This document shows, piece after piece, positions 8,393 to 17,746 of a stretch of 39,512 nt of DNA. Position 1 is the stretch's first letter. Each line of letters starts with the position of its first letter. The stretch comes from Planctomycetota bacterium (GTDB taxonomy: Bacteria > Planctomycetota > Phycisphaerae > FEN-1346), in the NCBI GenBank assembly GCA_016782785.1, contig JADHXV010000003.1:1-39512 (forward strand). Reading direction: 5' to 3'. Below the pieces are notes generated by a model, which did no database searches, was not told the origin of the DNA, and worked only from the letters and a program-made list of their open reading frames with translations. Made by a program: the position numbers and the translations under genes.

Positions 8393-9132
8393 GCGGCAAG
8401 TCGTCGAAAAAGGGCAGCGGCAAGACCTCGGGCCACGCCGTCAGCGCCGTCCTGCCCGCGTATAACGAGCAGGAGGTGCTTCGGCAGTCGACGGAAGAAC
8501 TGCACGCCGCCCTGGCGAAGGCGTGTGAACGCTTCGAGATCATTATCGTTGACGACGGCTCGACCGACGACACGCCGCGCGTCGCGGACGCGTTGGCCGA
8601 CGAGTACGACGAGGTCCGCGTCATCCACCACCGGCCGAACCAGGGGTACGGGGCGGCCCTTCGGAGCGGGTTCACGAGCGCCAAGATGCCGCTCGTCTTC
8701 TACACCGATGCGGATAGCCAGTTCGTGCCCGGCGAGATCGGCCTTCTGCTGGAGCGCATCGGCGAGGCCGACATCGTCACGGGCTACCGGGCCGACCGGC
8801 AGGACCCGTGGAACCGGAAGGTTTTCTCGTGGGGGTTCAAGAAGTTCATCGGCCTGGTGTTCGGCGTGCGGGTGCGCGACTGCGACTGCGCGTTCAAACT
8901 GTACCGGCGGAAGGTGTTCGACGAGATCACGATCGACTCCAATATGTTTTTCATCGACGCCGAGGTCCTGGCGAAGGCCAACGTCCTGGGGTACCGCATC
9001 GACGAGGTGCCCGTCACGCATCGGCCGCGGGCCGGGGGGCAGAGCACGGTGCGCCTCAGCCACATCCTCTCGACCCTGCGCGAGGCGTGGCACATGCTCG
9101 TCGCCCCGAACCTGCCGGTCCGGCAGCCGTAG
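8389..9132 (+). CDS. Family 2 glycosyltransferase (dolichyl-phosphate mannosyltransferase-like)
   Basis: VSAVLPAYNEQEVL, IIIVDDGSTDDTPRV, FYTDADSQFVPGEI, DCDCAFKLYRRKVF; alternative in-frame start at 8335. Confidence 0.92.
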   Translation: MSGKSSKKGSGKTSGHAVSAVLPAYNEQEVLRQSTEELHAALAKACERFEIIIVDDGSTDDTPRVADALADEYDEVRVIHHRPNQGYGAALRSGFTSAKMPLVFYTDADSQFVPGEIGLLLERIGEADIVTGYRADRQDPWNRKVFSWGFKKFIGLVFGVRVRDCDCAFKLYRRKVFDEITIDSNMFFIDAEVLAKANVLGYRIDEVPVTHRPRAGGQSTVRLSHILSTLREAWHMLVAPNLPVRQP

Positions 9133-9162
9133 CATGCGGCCGAGTAGGCCGGGCGCGGCGGG

Positions 9163-10410
9163 TCAGGGTTCCTCGGCGGGCGTCTCGGCGGGCGTGTCCG
9201 CGGACGGTTCGGCGGGCGGCTCTGCCTTGATTGGATGGATGTCGATTCCTGCAAGTCCAGGATACATCGTCCCGGCGATCGAGAGGCGGAGGCTCCGGAC
9301 CGGCACCACCAGGCCCAGGTCGACGATGACGACGCGGCCGGAGGTCATGCCGTCGATGCGGTGCGGTTTCGAGCCGTTGAGGGTAAGCGTGGCCTGGCCC
9401 CACGGGTCGGCGTCGGTCTCGCCGCTTCGGCCGAAGAGGAGGATGTACCGGCCGTGGGCGGGTGGGTCCCACGTGGCCTCGAACCAGCCGCGCGGGTTGT
9501 CCAGCGACCACGCCGTGTCGGTCCGGAGGCCCCCGAAGACGCGCTGCGGCAGTCGGTCGCCCCAGTGGCTGGAGGCCCGGGCGGTTCCGGTGCCGGCCAC
9601 GTTGGCGGTCGGGGGAAAGCCGGCGGCCCAGCGCTCGGCGAAAGTCTCATACGTCACGATGGTAATGGCGGGGAGGGCGACAACGGCGTCGGCCAGGACG
9701 TCGTTGACCTCGGCCAGGCCCTTCTCGACGTTGGCCCGGAGGTCGGGGTCGGGCTCGGCGGCCGCCAGATAGCGCTCGTAGTACGTGCGGGCGCGGAGCA
9801 TGGCGACGTACCGGCCGTGCGGGCTGGCCTCGCGGGCGAGGTCGCGGTACCAGTGGCCGAGCGCGGCGCACGCCCGGGCCGGCAGTTTCTCGATCGACAT
9901 GCCGGCCAGCAGGATGTACTTCTGGGCGGGGTCGTCCTTGGCCAGGTCGAGTTGGCGGGCGGCGGCCTGCGGGTTGTCAAACTCGACTATGTAGATACGC
10001 ATGAGACGCTCGCGCGACTCCTGGTCGTCCGGCTGTTCCTTCAGGTGTTCCTTGAGGCGCATGGCCTGACTCAGAAACCCCTGCCGGGTGGCGGCGTAGT
10101 CGAGTTTGGCCTTGATTTCGTCGTGGTTGACGCCTCGCAGGTTGACGGCCAGTGGCAGGGCCCGCTGGTACAGACGGGCCGCGTCGTCAAAGCGCTTGGC
10201 GGCGAGGTCTTCATCGGCGAACCGGACGAGGAGGGCGGCGAGTTCCTCGCCCGCCTGGATCTTGTCGGGGCCTCGCGCCTGTGCGTACCGGCTCTGGCAG
10301 ACGTCGAGGGCGGCCTGGCGGGCGGCATCGTCCTCGGCGGGCGCCGCGAGGGCCGCCGCGGCCAGGGCCAGGCCCAGAAGGAAGGCCGTCCAGGTGCCAC
10401 CGTTTGCCAT
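9163..10410 (-). CDS. Secreted protein of unknown function, helical/TPR-like N-terminal region and discoidin-like C-terminal region
   Basis: Signal peptide MANGGTWTAFLLGLALAAAALAAPAE; RFDDAARLYQRALPLAV; ASSHWGDRLPQRVFGGLRTDTAWSL. Confidence 0.6.
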   Translation of the reverse strand: MANGGTWTAFLLGLALAAAALAAPAEDDAARQAALDVCQSRYAQARGPDKIQAGEELAALLVRFADEDLAAKRFDDAARLYQRALPLAVNLRGVNHDEIKAKLDYAATRQGFLSQAMRLKEHLKEQPDDQESRERLMRIYIVEFDNPQAAARQLDLAKDDPAQKYILLAGMSIEKLPARACAALGHWYRDLAREASPHGRYVAMLRARTYYERYLAAAEPDPDLRANVEKGLAEVNDVLADAVVALPAITIVTYETFAERWAAGFPPTANVAGTGTARASSHWGDRLPQRVFGGLRTDTAWSLDNPRGWFEATWDPPAHGRYILLFGRSGETDADPWGQATLTLNGSKPHRIDGMTSGRVVIVDLGLVVPVRSLRLSIAGTMYPGLAGIDIHPIKAEPPAEPSADTPAETPAEEP

Positions 10411-10508
10411 GACGGGTCCTGCTTCTCGCATGAGTTTCCGTAGACTGTTACGCACGCGTGGCGGCGGGCGCACGAGAATCTGTGGCTGCGGCGCGGCGCT
10501 TGCCCTTT

Positions 10509-10536
10509 GCGCGGCAGGTCGGGAGACCCGCCGCGC
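10509..10536. repeat. Family B hairpin GCGCGGC-a-GGTC-GGGA-GACC-c-GCCGCGC
   Basis: Read directly; related elements at 12002, 28318, 28383. Confidence 0.85.
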
Positions 10537-10552
10537 GGGACTTGCTTCGTGA

Positions 10553-10570
10553 GCGGCCTGTCCAGGCCGC
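10553..10570. repeat. Hairpin GCGGCCTG-tc-CAGGCCGC followed by GCGGCAC
   Basis: Read directly, immediately after the family B element. Confidence 0.8.
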
Positions 10571-10588
10571 GCGGCACATCCTGCGCCG

Positions 10589-11977
10589 TCAGTCGGGCGG
10601 GCGCTCGGCCAGGCCGTACTGTTTGATCTTGCGGTACAGGGTCCGCTCGCCGATGCCGAGCATGTCGGCGGTCTTCTGTCGGTTGCCGTTCGTCTCGTCG
10701 AGCGTCCGCTGGATAAGGACGCGTTCGGCGTCCTGGAGGCTCATGCCGGGCGCCAGGCCGGCTGCGGCGGGGGCGCCGTCGCCGGGCCGGATCTCGGCCG
10801 GGATGTCTTCAACGCCGAGCGTCTCGCCTTGCGCCAGGACGATCATCGTCTCAAGCGTGTTGATAAGTTCGCGCACGTTGCCTGGCCAGTCGTAGGCAAC
10901 GAAAACGGTCTGGGCGTCGGGCGTGAGGCCCGTCACGTGCTTGCCGTGTTCGGCGGCCACGCGGCGGAGGTAGTGCTCGATGAGCAGCGGGATATCGTCG
11001 CGGCGGTCGCGGAGCGGCGGCAGGACGATGCGGACCACCTTCAGGCGGAAGTACAGGTCCTTGCGGAACGTCCCCTCCTTGACCAGGTCGTCCAGGTTGC
11101 GATTCGAAGCGCTGATGAGACGCACGTCGACCCGGCGCGGGTCGTTGGAGCCGACGCGGACGATCTCGCGGTTTTCGATGACCCGCAGGAGTTTGATCTG
11201 GATGGGCGTGGGCATGTCGCCCACCTCGTCGAGGAACAGCGTGCCGCCGTTGGCGTGCTCGAAGCGTCCCTTGCGGCTGCTGACGGCGCCGGTGAAAGAC
11301 CCCTTCTCGTGTCCAAAGAGTTCGCTCTCCAGGATGCCCTCGCTGAGGGCGGCGCAGTTGAGGGCCACGAAGTTGTTCTCTCGCCGGGGCGAGTTGTTGT
11401 GGATGGCCTTGGCGACGAGTTCCTTGCCGGTGCCGCTGTCGCCCTCGATGAGGACGGTGGCGTCGGTGGGGGCGATCTGCCGGCAGGTCTGGACGACCCG
11501 GCGGATGGACGCCGACGAGCCGATGATGCCCTCGAACCCGAACCGCTCGTCGAGTTGGGCCGAGAGTTGTTCGGTCCGGCGGACGAGTCGGCGGTGCTCC
11601 AGGGCCTTGGCCACGCGGTCGCGCAGTTCGGCCAGGTTCAGCGGCTTGGTGATGTAGTCGTGGGCGCCGTCGCGCATGGCCTGGACGGCCGTCTCGATGG
11701 ACCCGTGGCCGGTGATGACGATGACCTCGGTCGCCGGGTCCAGCCGCTTCGCCTCGCGCAGGATGTGCATGCCGTCCACCTCGTGCATCACCAGGTCGGT
11801 GATGACGAGGTCGAAGCCGTTGTCCTGGAGCAGGTCGAGGGCGCGCCGCGGCTCGGTGACGACGACGCAGTGGTGGCCGAGGCGGGCCAGCGCCTCATTG
11901 ACGGCGTCGGCCTGGGGCCGGTCGTCCTCGACGATGAGGACGCGGGCGGGCGTGTCGGGTTGGTTGCGATCAGCCAT
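10589..11977 (-). CDS. Sigma-54-dependent response regulator, NtrC family (receiver-AAA+-Fis HTH)
   Basis: VLIVEDDRPQADAV, DLVITDLVM, EGDSGTGKELVAKAIH, ELFGHEKGSFTGA, NRQKTADMLGIGERTLYRKIKQYGL. Confidence 0.96.
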   Translation of the reverse strand: MADRNQPDTPARVLIVEDDRPQADAVNEALARLGHHCVVVTEPRRALDLLQDNGFDLVITDLVMHEVDGMHILREAKRLDPATEVIVITGHGSIETAVQAMRDGAHDYITKPLNLAELRDRVAKALEHRRLVRRTEQLSAQLDERFGFEGIIGSSASIRRVVQTCRQIAPTDATVLIEGDSGTGKELVAKAIHNNSPRRENNFVALNCAALSEGILESELFGHEKGSFTGAVSSRKGRFEHANGGTLFLDEVGDMPTPIQIKLLRVIENREIVRVGSNDPRRVDVRLISASNRNLDDLVKEGTFRKDLYFRLKVVRIVLPPLRDRRDDIPLLIEHYLRRVAAEHGKHVTGLTPDAQTVFVAYDWPGNVRELINTLETMIVLAQGETLGVEDIPAEIRPGDGAPAAAGLAPGMSLQDAERVLIQRTLDETNGNRQKTADMLGIGERTLYRKIKQYGLAERPPD

Positions 11978-12001
11978 GATGAATCAGGTTCGTGGTGTTC
12001 G

Positions 12002-12029
12002 GCGCGGCGGGTGGGGACACCCACCGCGC
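12002..12029. repeat. Family B hairpin GCGCGGCGGGTG-GGGA-CACCCACCGCGC
   Basis: 12-bp stem with one mismatch, GGGA loop. Confidence 0.85.
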
Positions 12030-12132
12030 GGGAATGCGCGTGTTCCGCGCGGGAATCCGTGGAACGAACAACGAGATTCTTCGTCGCCCTGCGGGCTCCT
12101 CAGAATGACATCTGTCTTGCGATTCCCGCGTG

Positions 12133-12942
12133 TCACGCGCTGTCCTCGGCGGCCGGGAGGTGAATCGTGAAGCGTGTGCCCCGGCCGAGGTCGCTATGCA
12201 CCTCCAGCCGGCCCCGGTGTTCGGTGACGATGCGCCGGACGGTCGGCAGGCCCAGCCCGGTGCCGCCGGAACGTGTAGAGTAATACGGCTGGAAGATTTT
12301 GTCCAGATCCTCCGGGGCGATGCCGGCGCCGGTGTCGGTGACATGAAGGCGGATGTCGCGGCGGTCGCCCTCGGTGGCGATCATGAGTTCGCCGCCGTCG
12401 GGCATGGCGGCCTCGGCGTTCAGGATGAGGTTGGCGACGGCCTGCTTGAGGCGGTCGGCGTCGAGCTCGACGGGCGGCAGGCCCTCGGCCAGGCTGGTCC
12501 GGACCTGGATGCCCGCCCGCTGAAGCCGGTCGGCGTAGAACGCCACGATGTCCTCCACGACGGGGCTCAGCGGCCGGACCTTCAGGCGGACCTCGTGTTT
12601 GCCGGCCAGTTTCAGGAAATCGTCGAGAATCTGCTGGAGGCGAGCGGCCTCCTGTTCCAGGGTATCGAGTTTGCGGACGAGGCGTGCGTCGGCCTTGGCG
12701 CCGGGGCGGTCCAGGTCCTCGCGCAGCAGTTGCAGGTTCAGCGTGAGCGTGGACAGGGGATTGCGGATTTCGTGCGCGAGGCCCCCGGTCAGCGTGCCGA
12801 CGTAGGCCAGGTGTTCGGCGTCGCGGGCCCGGCGTTCGGCGTCCAGGGCCCGCTGCAAGGCCCGGCGCTGAAGGACGCGACCGGCGAGGGCGGAGACCGC
12901 GACCAGCGCCACGCCTGCCACAATCAGCACGAACGGGTACAC
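12133..12942 (-). CDS. Sensor histidine kinase (HisKA + HATPase_c)
   Basis: TGGLAHEIRNPLSTLTLNLQLL, AVANLILNAEAAMP, DTGAGIAPEDLDKIFQPYYSTRSGGTGLGLPTVRRIV. Confidence 0.95.
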   Translation of the reverse strand: MYPFVLIVAGVALVAVSALAGRVLQRRALQRALDAERRARDAEHLAYVGTLTGGLAHEIRNPLSTLTLNLQLLREDLDRPGAKADARLVRKLDTLEQEAARLQQILDDFLKLAGKHEVRLKVRPLSPVVEDIVAFYADRLQRAGIQVRTSLAEGLPPVELDADRLKQAVANLILNAEAAMPDGGELMIATEGDRRDIRLHVTDTGAGIAPEDLDKIFQPYYSTRSGGTGLGLPTVRRIVTEHRGRLEVHSDLGRGTRFTIHLPAAEDSA

Positions 12943-12973
12943 GGCGCGTCTCCAGACCGACCGCCGGCGTCCG

Positions 12974-12996
12974 GCGCCGGGGATAAACCCCGGCGC
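12974..12996. repeat. Hairpin GCGCCGGGG-ATAAA-CCCCGGCGC
   Basis: 9-bp perfect stem, 5-nt loop, between pnp and the histidine kinase gene. Confidence 0.85.
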
Positions 12997-12999
12997 TAC

Positions 13000-13019
13000 C
13001 GCGGCCCGTACCGGCCGCG
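13000..13019. repeat. Variant palindrome CGCGGCCCGTACCGGCCGCG (family A, one mismatched pair)
   Basis: Core GGCCCGTACCGGCC versus GGCCCGTACGGGCC. Confidence 0.75.
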
Positions 13020-13042
13020 CGGGGCCCGCGGTCAGACCCGCC

Positions 13043-15145
13043 TTACTCGGCCTTGGCCTCTTCGGCCAGGGCGGCCTTGCGCGACAGTTTGACGCGGCCC
13101 GTGTTGTCGACGTTGATGACCTTGACGCGGAGGATATCGCCCATCTTGACGACGTCGGTGACGTTCTTGACGTACTGGTCGGCCAGTTCGGAGATGTGGC
13201 ACATGCCGTCCTGGCCCGGGAGGATTTCGATGAAGGCGCCGAAGTCCTTGACCGAGACGACGGTGCCGGTGTAGATCCTTCCGACCTCGACCTCGGCGGT
13301 GATCATCTTGACGCGCTCCAGGGCCTCTTCGGCCTTGCTGGCGTCGACGTGGGCGATGGTGACCGTGCCGTCGTCCTCGATCTCGACGGTGGCGCCGGTG
13401 TCGGCCTCGATACTGCGGATGGTCTTGCCGCCTGGGCCGATGACCTTCCCGATCTTCTCCGGGTTGATTCGGATCTGGATGAGGCGCGGCGCGTGGCGGC
13501 TGATTTCGGGCCGCGGCGCCGGGATCGTTTCGAGCATGACCTTGAGAATCTGCATGCGTGCTTCGCGGCCGCAATCGAGGGCGCGGCGGCACACATCCAG
13601 GTCGATGCCCCGGATCTTGAGGTCCAACTGGATGCCAGTGACGCCCTTCTGCGTGCCGGCGACCTTGAAATCCATGTCGCCGATGTTGTCCTCCTCGCCC
13701 TGGATGTCCACGAGCAGGAGGTCCTTCTCGCCGTCGGAGATACGGCCGATGCTGACGCCTGCCACCGGGTCCTTGATGGGGACGCCGGCGTCCATGAGGC
13801 TGAGGGTGGCGCCGCAGACGGTGGCCATGCTGCTGGAGCCGTTCGACTCCATGATGTCCGAGACGATGCGGAGGGTGTAGGGGAACTCCTCGTCGCCGGG
13901 GACGACGCCCTCGAGGCTCTTTTCGGCCAGGGCGCCGTGGCCGATGTCGCGCCGCCGGGGACCGCGAATGAACCGCACCTCGCCCACGGAGAACGGCGGG
14001 AAGTTGTAGTGCAGCATGAAGTGCTTGCGGTATTCCTCGACCAGGCCGTCGATGATCTGCTGGTCATCCACGGTGCCGAGCGTTGTGACGACCAGGGCCT
14101 GCGTTTCGCCGCGAGTAAACAGGGCCGACCCGTGTGTGCGGGGCATGAGGCCGACCTCGCACGCGATGGGCCGGAGTTCGTCGGGCTTGCGGCCGTCGGT
14201 CCGGTCGCCGGCCAGGAGCATGCGTCGGATGAGGCGGTCCTCGACGTTCTGCCAGGCGGCGCGGAAGTCGGCGACGGCCTTCTTGTCGGCCTCGCCCTCG
14301 GGGCCGAGGATGGCCTCGCGGGCCTTGGCCTTGACCGCGTCGCAGGCGGTGCCGCGGTCGATCTTGCCGGGCACGTGCTTGGCCGCCTCGAGGTCGGCCA
14401 TGAACGTCCCCTCGATCTGCTTCTCCAGGGCCGAGACGTCTTTGGGCCCATCGAACGGCAGTTTCTGCACGTTCGCCTGGGCGATGAGTTCCTGCTGCAT
14501 CTCGATGGTGGCGGCGATGAATTCCTGGGCCATAACGAGGCCTTCCAGGACCTTCTCCTCGGGCACCTCGGCCGCGCCCACCTCGATCATGTTGATCGTG
14601 TTGCGGTGGCCGGCGGCGGCCAGGTCGAGCGGTGCGGTGTTGCGCTGGGTGTGTGTTGGCATGAGCACAAGTTCATCATTAATCAGGCCGATACGGACCG
14701 CCCCGATCGGGCCGTCCCACGGGATGCGCGAGAGGCTCAGCGCCGCGCTCGCGCCGATGATCGAGAGGATGTCCGGATCGTTCTCCTGGTCGGCCGACAG
14801 GACCAGCGCCACCACCTGGACCTCGTCGCGGTACCCCTCGGGGAAGAGCGGCCGGATGGGCCGGTCGACCATGCGGCAGGTGAGGGTTTCCTTGGTGGAC
14901 GGGCGTCCTTCGCGCTTGAAGAACCCGCCGGGAATCTTTCCGGCGGCGTAGGTCATCTCGCGGTATTCCACCGTCAGGGGGAAGAAGTCGATGCCTTCGC
15001 GCGGGTCGGCCCGCGTGGCGGTCACCAGGACCACCGTGTCGCCGTACTGCACCAGGGCGCTGCCGTGCGCCTGCTTGGCCATCTTGCCGGTTTCAATGCT
15101 GAGGGTCCGGCCGCCCAGTTCACGTTCGACTCTTAGAGTTGCCAT
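13043..15145 (-). CDS. pnp: Polyribonucleotide nucleotidyltransferase
   Basis: PNPase cores, IGPGGKTIRSIEADTGATVEIEDDGTV KH, VGRIYTGTVVSVKDFGAFIEILPGQDGMCHISELA S1; start reset to the ATG after GGAGAAG. Confidence 0.97.
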   Translation of the reverse strand: MATLRVERELGGRTLSIETGKMAKQAHGSALVQYGDTVVLVTATRADPREGIDFFPLTVEYREMTYAAGKIPGGFFKREGRPSTKETLTCRMVDRPIRPLFPEGYRDEVQVVALVLSADQENDPDILSIIGASAALSLSRIPWDGPIGAVRIGLINDELVLMPTHTQRNTAPLDLAAAGHRNTINMIEVGAAEVPEEKVLEGLVMAQEFIAATIEMQQELIAQANVQKLPFDGPKDVSALEKQIEGTFMADLEAAKHVPGKIDRGTACDAVKAKAREAILGPEGEADKKAVADFRAAWQNVEDRLIRRMLLAGDRTDGRKPDELRPIACEVGLMPRTHGSALFTRGETQALVVTTLGTVDDQQIIDGLVEEYRKHFMLHYNFPPFSVGEVRFIRGPRRRDIGHGALAEKSLEGVVPGDEEFPYTLRIVSDIMESNGSSSMATVCGATLSLMDAGVPIKDPVAGVSIGRISDGEKDLLLVDIQGEEDNIGDMDFKVAGTQKGVTGIQLDLKIRGIDLDVCRRALDCGREARMQILKVMLETIPAPRPEISRHAPRLIQIRINPEKIGKVIGPGGKTIRSIEADTGATVEIEDDGTVTIAHVDASKAEEALERVKMITAEVEVGRIYTGTVVSVKDFGAFIEILPGQDGMCHISELADQYVKNVTDVVKMGDILRVKVINVDNTGRVKLSRKAALAEEAKAE

Positions 15146-15258
15146 AGTCTTCTCCAACCATCCTTTCGATTGCCGACACAGTTCGTTCGCTCACGCCCCT
15201 TGCCGTCCGACACTCCGGGTGCCCCGTCACGGTCTGGGGAATCCGCGCCGCCGGTGGG

Positions 15259-15274
15259 CGAGCCCCGTGGCTCG
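15259..15274 (-). promoter_or_regulatory. Stem-loop CGAGCC-acgg-GGCTCG in the rpsO-pnp intergenic region
   Basis: 6-bp stem read on the minus strand; possible processing site by analogy with the E. coli rpsO-pnp operon. Confidence 0.35.
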
Positions 15275-15293
15275 TGGTCCGCCAGCGCGGGAG

Positions 15294-15551
15294 TTACTTA
15301 CGGATGCCCAATCGCTCGATAATGGCCTGGTAACGCTGCCGGTCCTGGCGGGCCAGGTACTTCAGAAGGCTGGCGCGCCGGCCGACCATCTTCAAGAGCC
15401 CTCGCCGGGAGGAGTGGTCCTTGCGGTGGGTCCGAAGGTGTCCCGTCAGGTGGTTGATCCGCTCGGTCAACAGCGCAATCTGGACTTCCGGCGAGCCCGT
15501 ATCGTTCTCGTGCACCCGGTACGTCTGGATGAGTTCCTGCTTCTGCGGCAT
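15294..15551 (-). CDS. rpsO: 30S ribosomal protein S15
   Basis: [49 protein letters not shown]. Confidence 0.98.
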   Translation of the reverse strand: MPQKQELIQTYRVHENDTGSPEVQIALLTERINHLTGHLRTHRKDHSSRRGLLKMVGRRASLLKYLARQDRQRYQAIIERLGIRK

Positions 15552-15662
15552 GCTCGTCTCCTTGCGACACGTGGGCGGCGGGAGGCGGCCTCTCCCGCGC
15601 CTGAGGCGCCACGTCGTGCGGCGCCACGCCTCGTTCCCATCAACGGCCGCTTCGAGCCTGGT

Positions 15663-15691
15663 ACTTTACCCGACTTGCCGGCGCAAAACAA
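15663..15691 (-). promoter_or_regulatory. Putative promoter TTGTTT-N17-TAAAGT for rpsO
   Basis: Minus strand ttgttttgcgccggcaagtcgggtaaagt. Confidence 0.4.
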
Positions 15692-15796
15692 CCCTTTTAT
15701 CCCTCGCCTGCGGTTATGGGTGTGCCACGTTTTTCTGGGCGGCGGCCTGATGCGCCGGGTGGCATGGCCACTCGTCTTTGTAGCGTTGCAGTAGTA

Positions 15797-15926
15797 GGCT
15801 CTGTCTGAAAACGCCGCTCTGCCCGTATCGGGGTGCCACCGATTGCTCGCAATCGATGCCGCTTGGGGGCGCACGGGTTGACAAGCAACCCGTGGCACCC
15901 GGCGTTTCGCGTTTTCAGACAGAGCT
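15797..15926. mobile_element. MITE-like non-autonomous element, ~130 bp, 17-bp terminal inverted repeats, apparent TA target duplication, nested hairpins
   Basis: gctctgtctgaaaacgc (15798-15814) inverted at gcgttttcagacagagc (15909-15925); TA at 15795-15796 and 15927-15928; internal GGGTGCCAC/GTGGCACCC and two hairpins; no internal CDS. Confidence 0.75.
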
Positions 15927-17746
15927 TAGCGCGGGCCGCCGTGGCCTGTTCTGCCGCGTTGGCGCTGCTGGCCGCCGACGTCGGTCACACGGACCTCACG
16001 CGTCTGGAGCCGTTCGACCCGCACGCCGCTCGGCCCGTCCAGCGGGCACACGTTCTCGCATGTGCCGCAGCCGATGCACCGGTCGCGGAGGACGTACGGC
16101 CGGGCCAGCAGGCGCGACTTGGGCGGCATGGCCTCCAGTTCGGCCCGCTCGGTGTCCGACAGCGTGCCGGCGGCGAGACGGGCCTCCAGGTCCTCGTACC
16201 GGTGCCGCTTCGATTGCGGCAAGGCGAGCCAGTCGAGGTTGGCCACCTCTTCGGTCCGGTGGGAGATGGCCTTGTCGGGCAGGGGGCACTGTTCCTCGCA
16301 CGTCAGGCACTCTTCGCCGCGGGCCCACGGCAGGCACCGCGTGGGGTCGAAGACGGCCGTGCCGATCTTGTGCGCGATCTTCTCGGCGTGCGCGAGCGCC
16401 TGGATGGCGCCGGTCGGGCACACCTTGCCGCACAGGTTGGCCGTGCCGTCCAGGCGGCCGGCCTGCACGTCGTCGGCCGGGACGCCGCAGTAATATTCAC
16501 AATAGCCGATATTGAAGACGAACGTGGGCGTCCAGAGGCCCGCCAGGCCGTTCTCGATGCCCGACGGATGGAGCGCGTTCGTGGGGCAGACGCGCATGCA
16601 GGCGCCGCAGCGGACGCACGCGGCCAGGAACTCGGTGTCGGGCCGAAGGGCCCCCGGCGGCCGGACCTTCGGGTTCGTCTCGTTCTTCTCGCGGGTCCGC
16701 TGGTCCAGCAGCATCGCCGGCGCGACGACCGCCGCCGCCGCGGCCGAGCCCAGAAACGCCCGCCGCCCCGGCACCACCCGCGGCTCCGGACGCACCGGTC
16801 CCGGCCGGCCAGCCCCGATGTGGATGGCGTCGACCGGGCAGAACTCACGCTCGCATGAATAACAGAAGATGCATTCCTGGACGAGGCCCCGGTATCGCTC
16901 GCCGTCGGCCGTCGGCTCCAGCGCGCCCACCTTGCAGCGGTCGCGGCACGCGCCGCACGCAATGCAGGCGTCGCTGACCCGCGGCCGAAACGGGCTGACC
17001 GACCCCGCCAGGCCCAGCATCGCGCCCAGCGGGCACAGGTTCCGGCACCAGAACCGTTTCTGATACGCCTGCGCGAGCCAGATGCCGAGCAGCACGGCGG
17101 CAAACACGGCCAGCCACAGGTACCCGATGCCCGCGGTGCCTTCCTTGAAATTGGCGTCGCGGATGAACAGGCCCGCGCCCGACGCCCAGTCGTACACGCC
17201 GGCCGCCGCGTCGATGCCGGCCTCCTCGGCGGCCACGAGGCCGGTCTTGGCGGCCCAGTCGGCAATCGGGTAGACCGCCACCGCGAACGAGCGGGTGGCG
17301 ATGCAGACGGGGTCGAACCAGCCGAACACGCCCAGGCCGAACAGGGCGGTCACCAGGAGCGCCGCCAGCAGGCCGTACTTCATCTGCCGAAGCGCCGGGG
17401 CGGCCTCGCGCGTCCGCTTGCGCCTGCGGAAAAGGACCTTGTCGATGATGTCCATCGATGTGCCGAGCGGGCAGATCCATCCGCAGTACGCCCGCGGGAA
17501 GAGGAGCGAAAGGGCCAGCACCGCCAGGGCCGCCAGCAGGGCCGCCGAAAACGCCCCCGCCAGCGTCATGCCCACCAGGATGAGCGGGTCCGTGATGAGG
17601 AACAATCGCGCCAGCCACGGGTGGTCCGTGACCGTGGTGCCGAGCGCCGTGGCGACGACCAGCCCGACAAAGAGGCCGAGGAAGACGAGTTGCGACACGA
17701 TCCGCAGGACGTGCAGCAGGTGGCGTGGCTTCTTACGCTTGGCCAT
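15926..17746 (-). CDS. NapH/NosR-like membrane 4Fe-4S protein fused to a NapG-like polyferredoxin
   Basis: TM segments plus many Cx2Cx2Cx3CP motifs (CIACGACRDRCKVGAL, CIFCYSCEREFCPVDAI, CVRCGACMRVCPTNAL, CIGCGTCENVCPL); start set to MAKRKKPRHLLH; ATGA overlap with the DUF362 gene. Confidence 0.85.
   Translation of the reverse strand: MAKRKKPRHLLHVLRIVSQLVFLGLFVGLVVATALGTTVTDHPWLARLFLITDPLILVGMTLAGAFSAALLAALAVLALSLLFPRAYCGWICPLGTSMDIIDKVLFRRRKRTREAAPALRQMKYGLLAALLVTALFGLGVFGWFDPVCIATRSFAVAVYPIADWAAKTGLVAAEEAGIDAAAGVYDWASGAGLFIRDANFKEGTAGIGYLWLAVFAAVLLGIWLAQAYQKRFWCRNLCPLGAMLGLAGSVSPFRPRVSDACIACGACRDRCKVGALEPTADGERYRGLVQECIFCYSCEREFCPVDAIHIGAGRPGPVRPEPRVVPGRRAFLGSAAAAAVVAPAMLLDQRTREKNETNPKVRPPGALRPDTEFLAACVRCGACMRVCPTNALHPSGIENGLAGLWTPTFVFNIGYCEYYCGVPADDVQAGRLDGTANLCGKVCPTGAIQALAHAEKIAHKIGTAVFDPTRCLPWARGEECLTCEEQCPLPDKAISHRTEEVANLDWLALPQSKRHRYEDLEARLAAGTLSDTERAELEAMPPKSRLLARPYVLRDRCIGCGTCENVCPLDGPSGVRVERLQTREVRVTDVGGQQRQRGRTGHGGPR

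Noticed and set aside
13196-15136. 646-aa plus-strand ORF
   Set aside because: Antisense shadow of pnp; the pnp frame has full-length family motifs.
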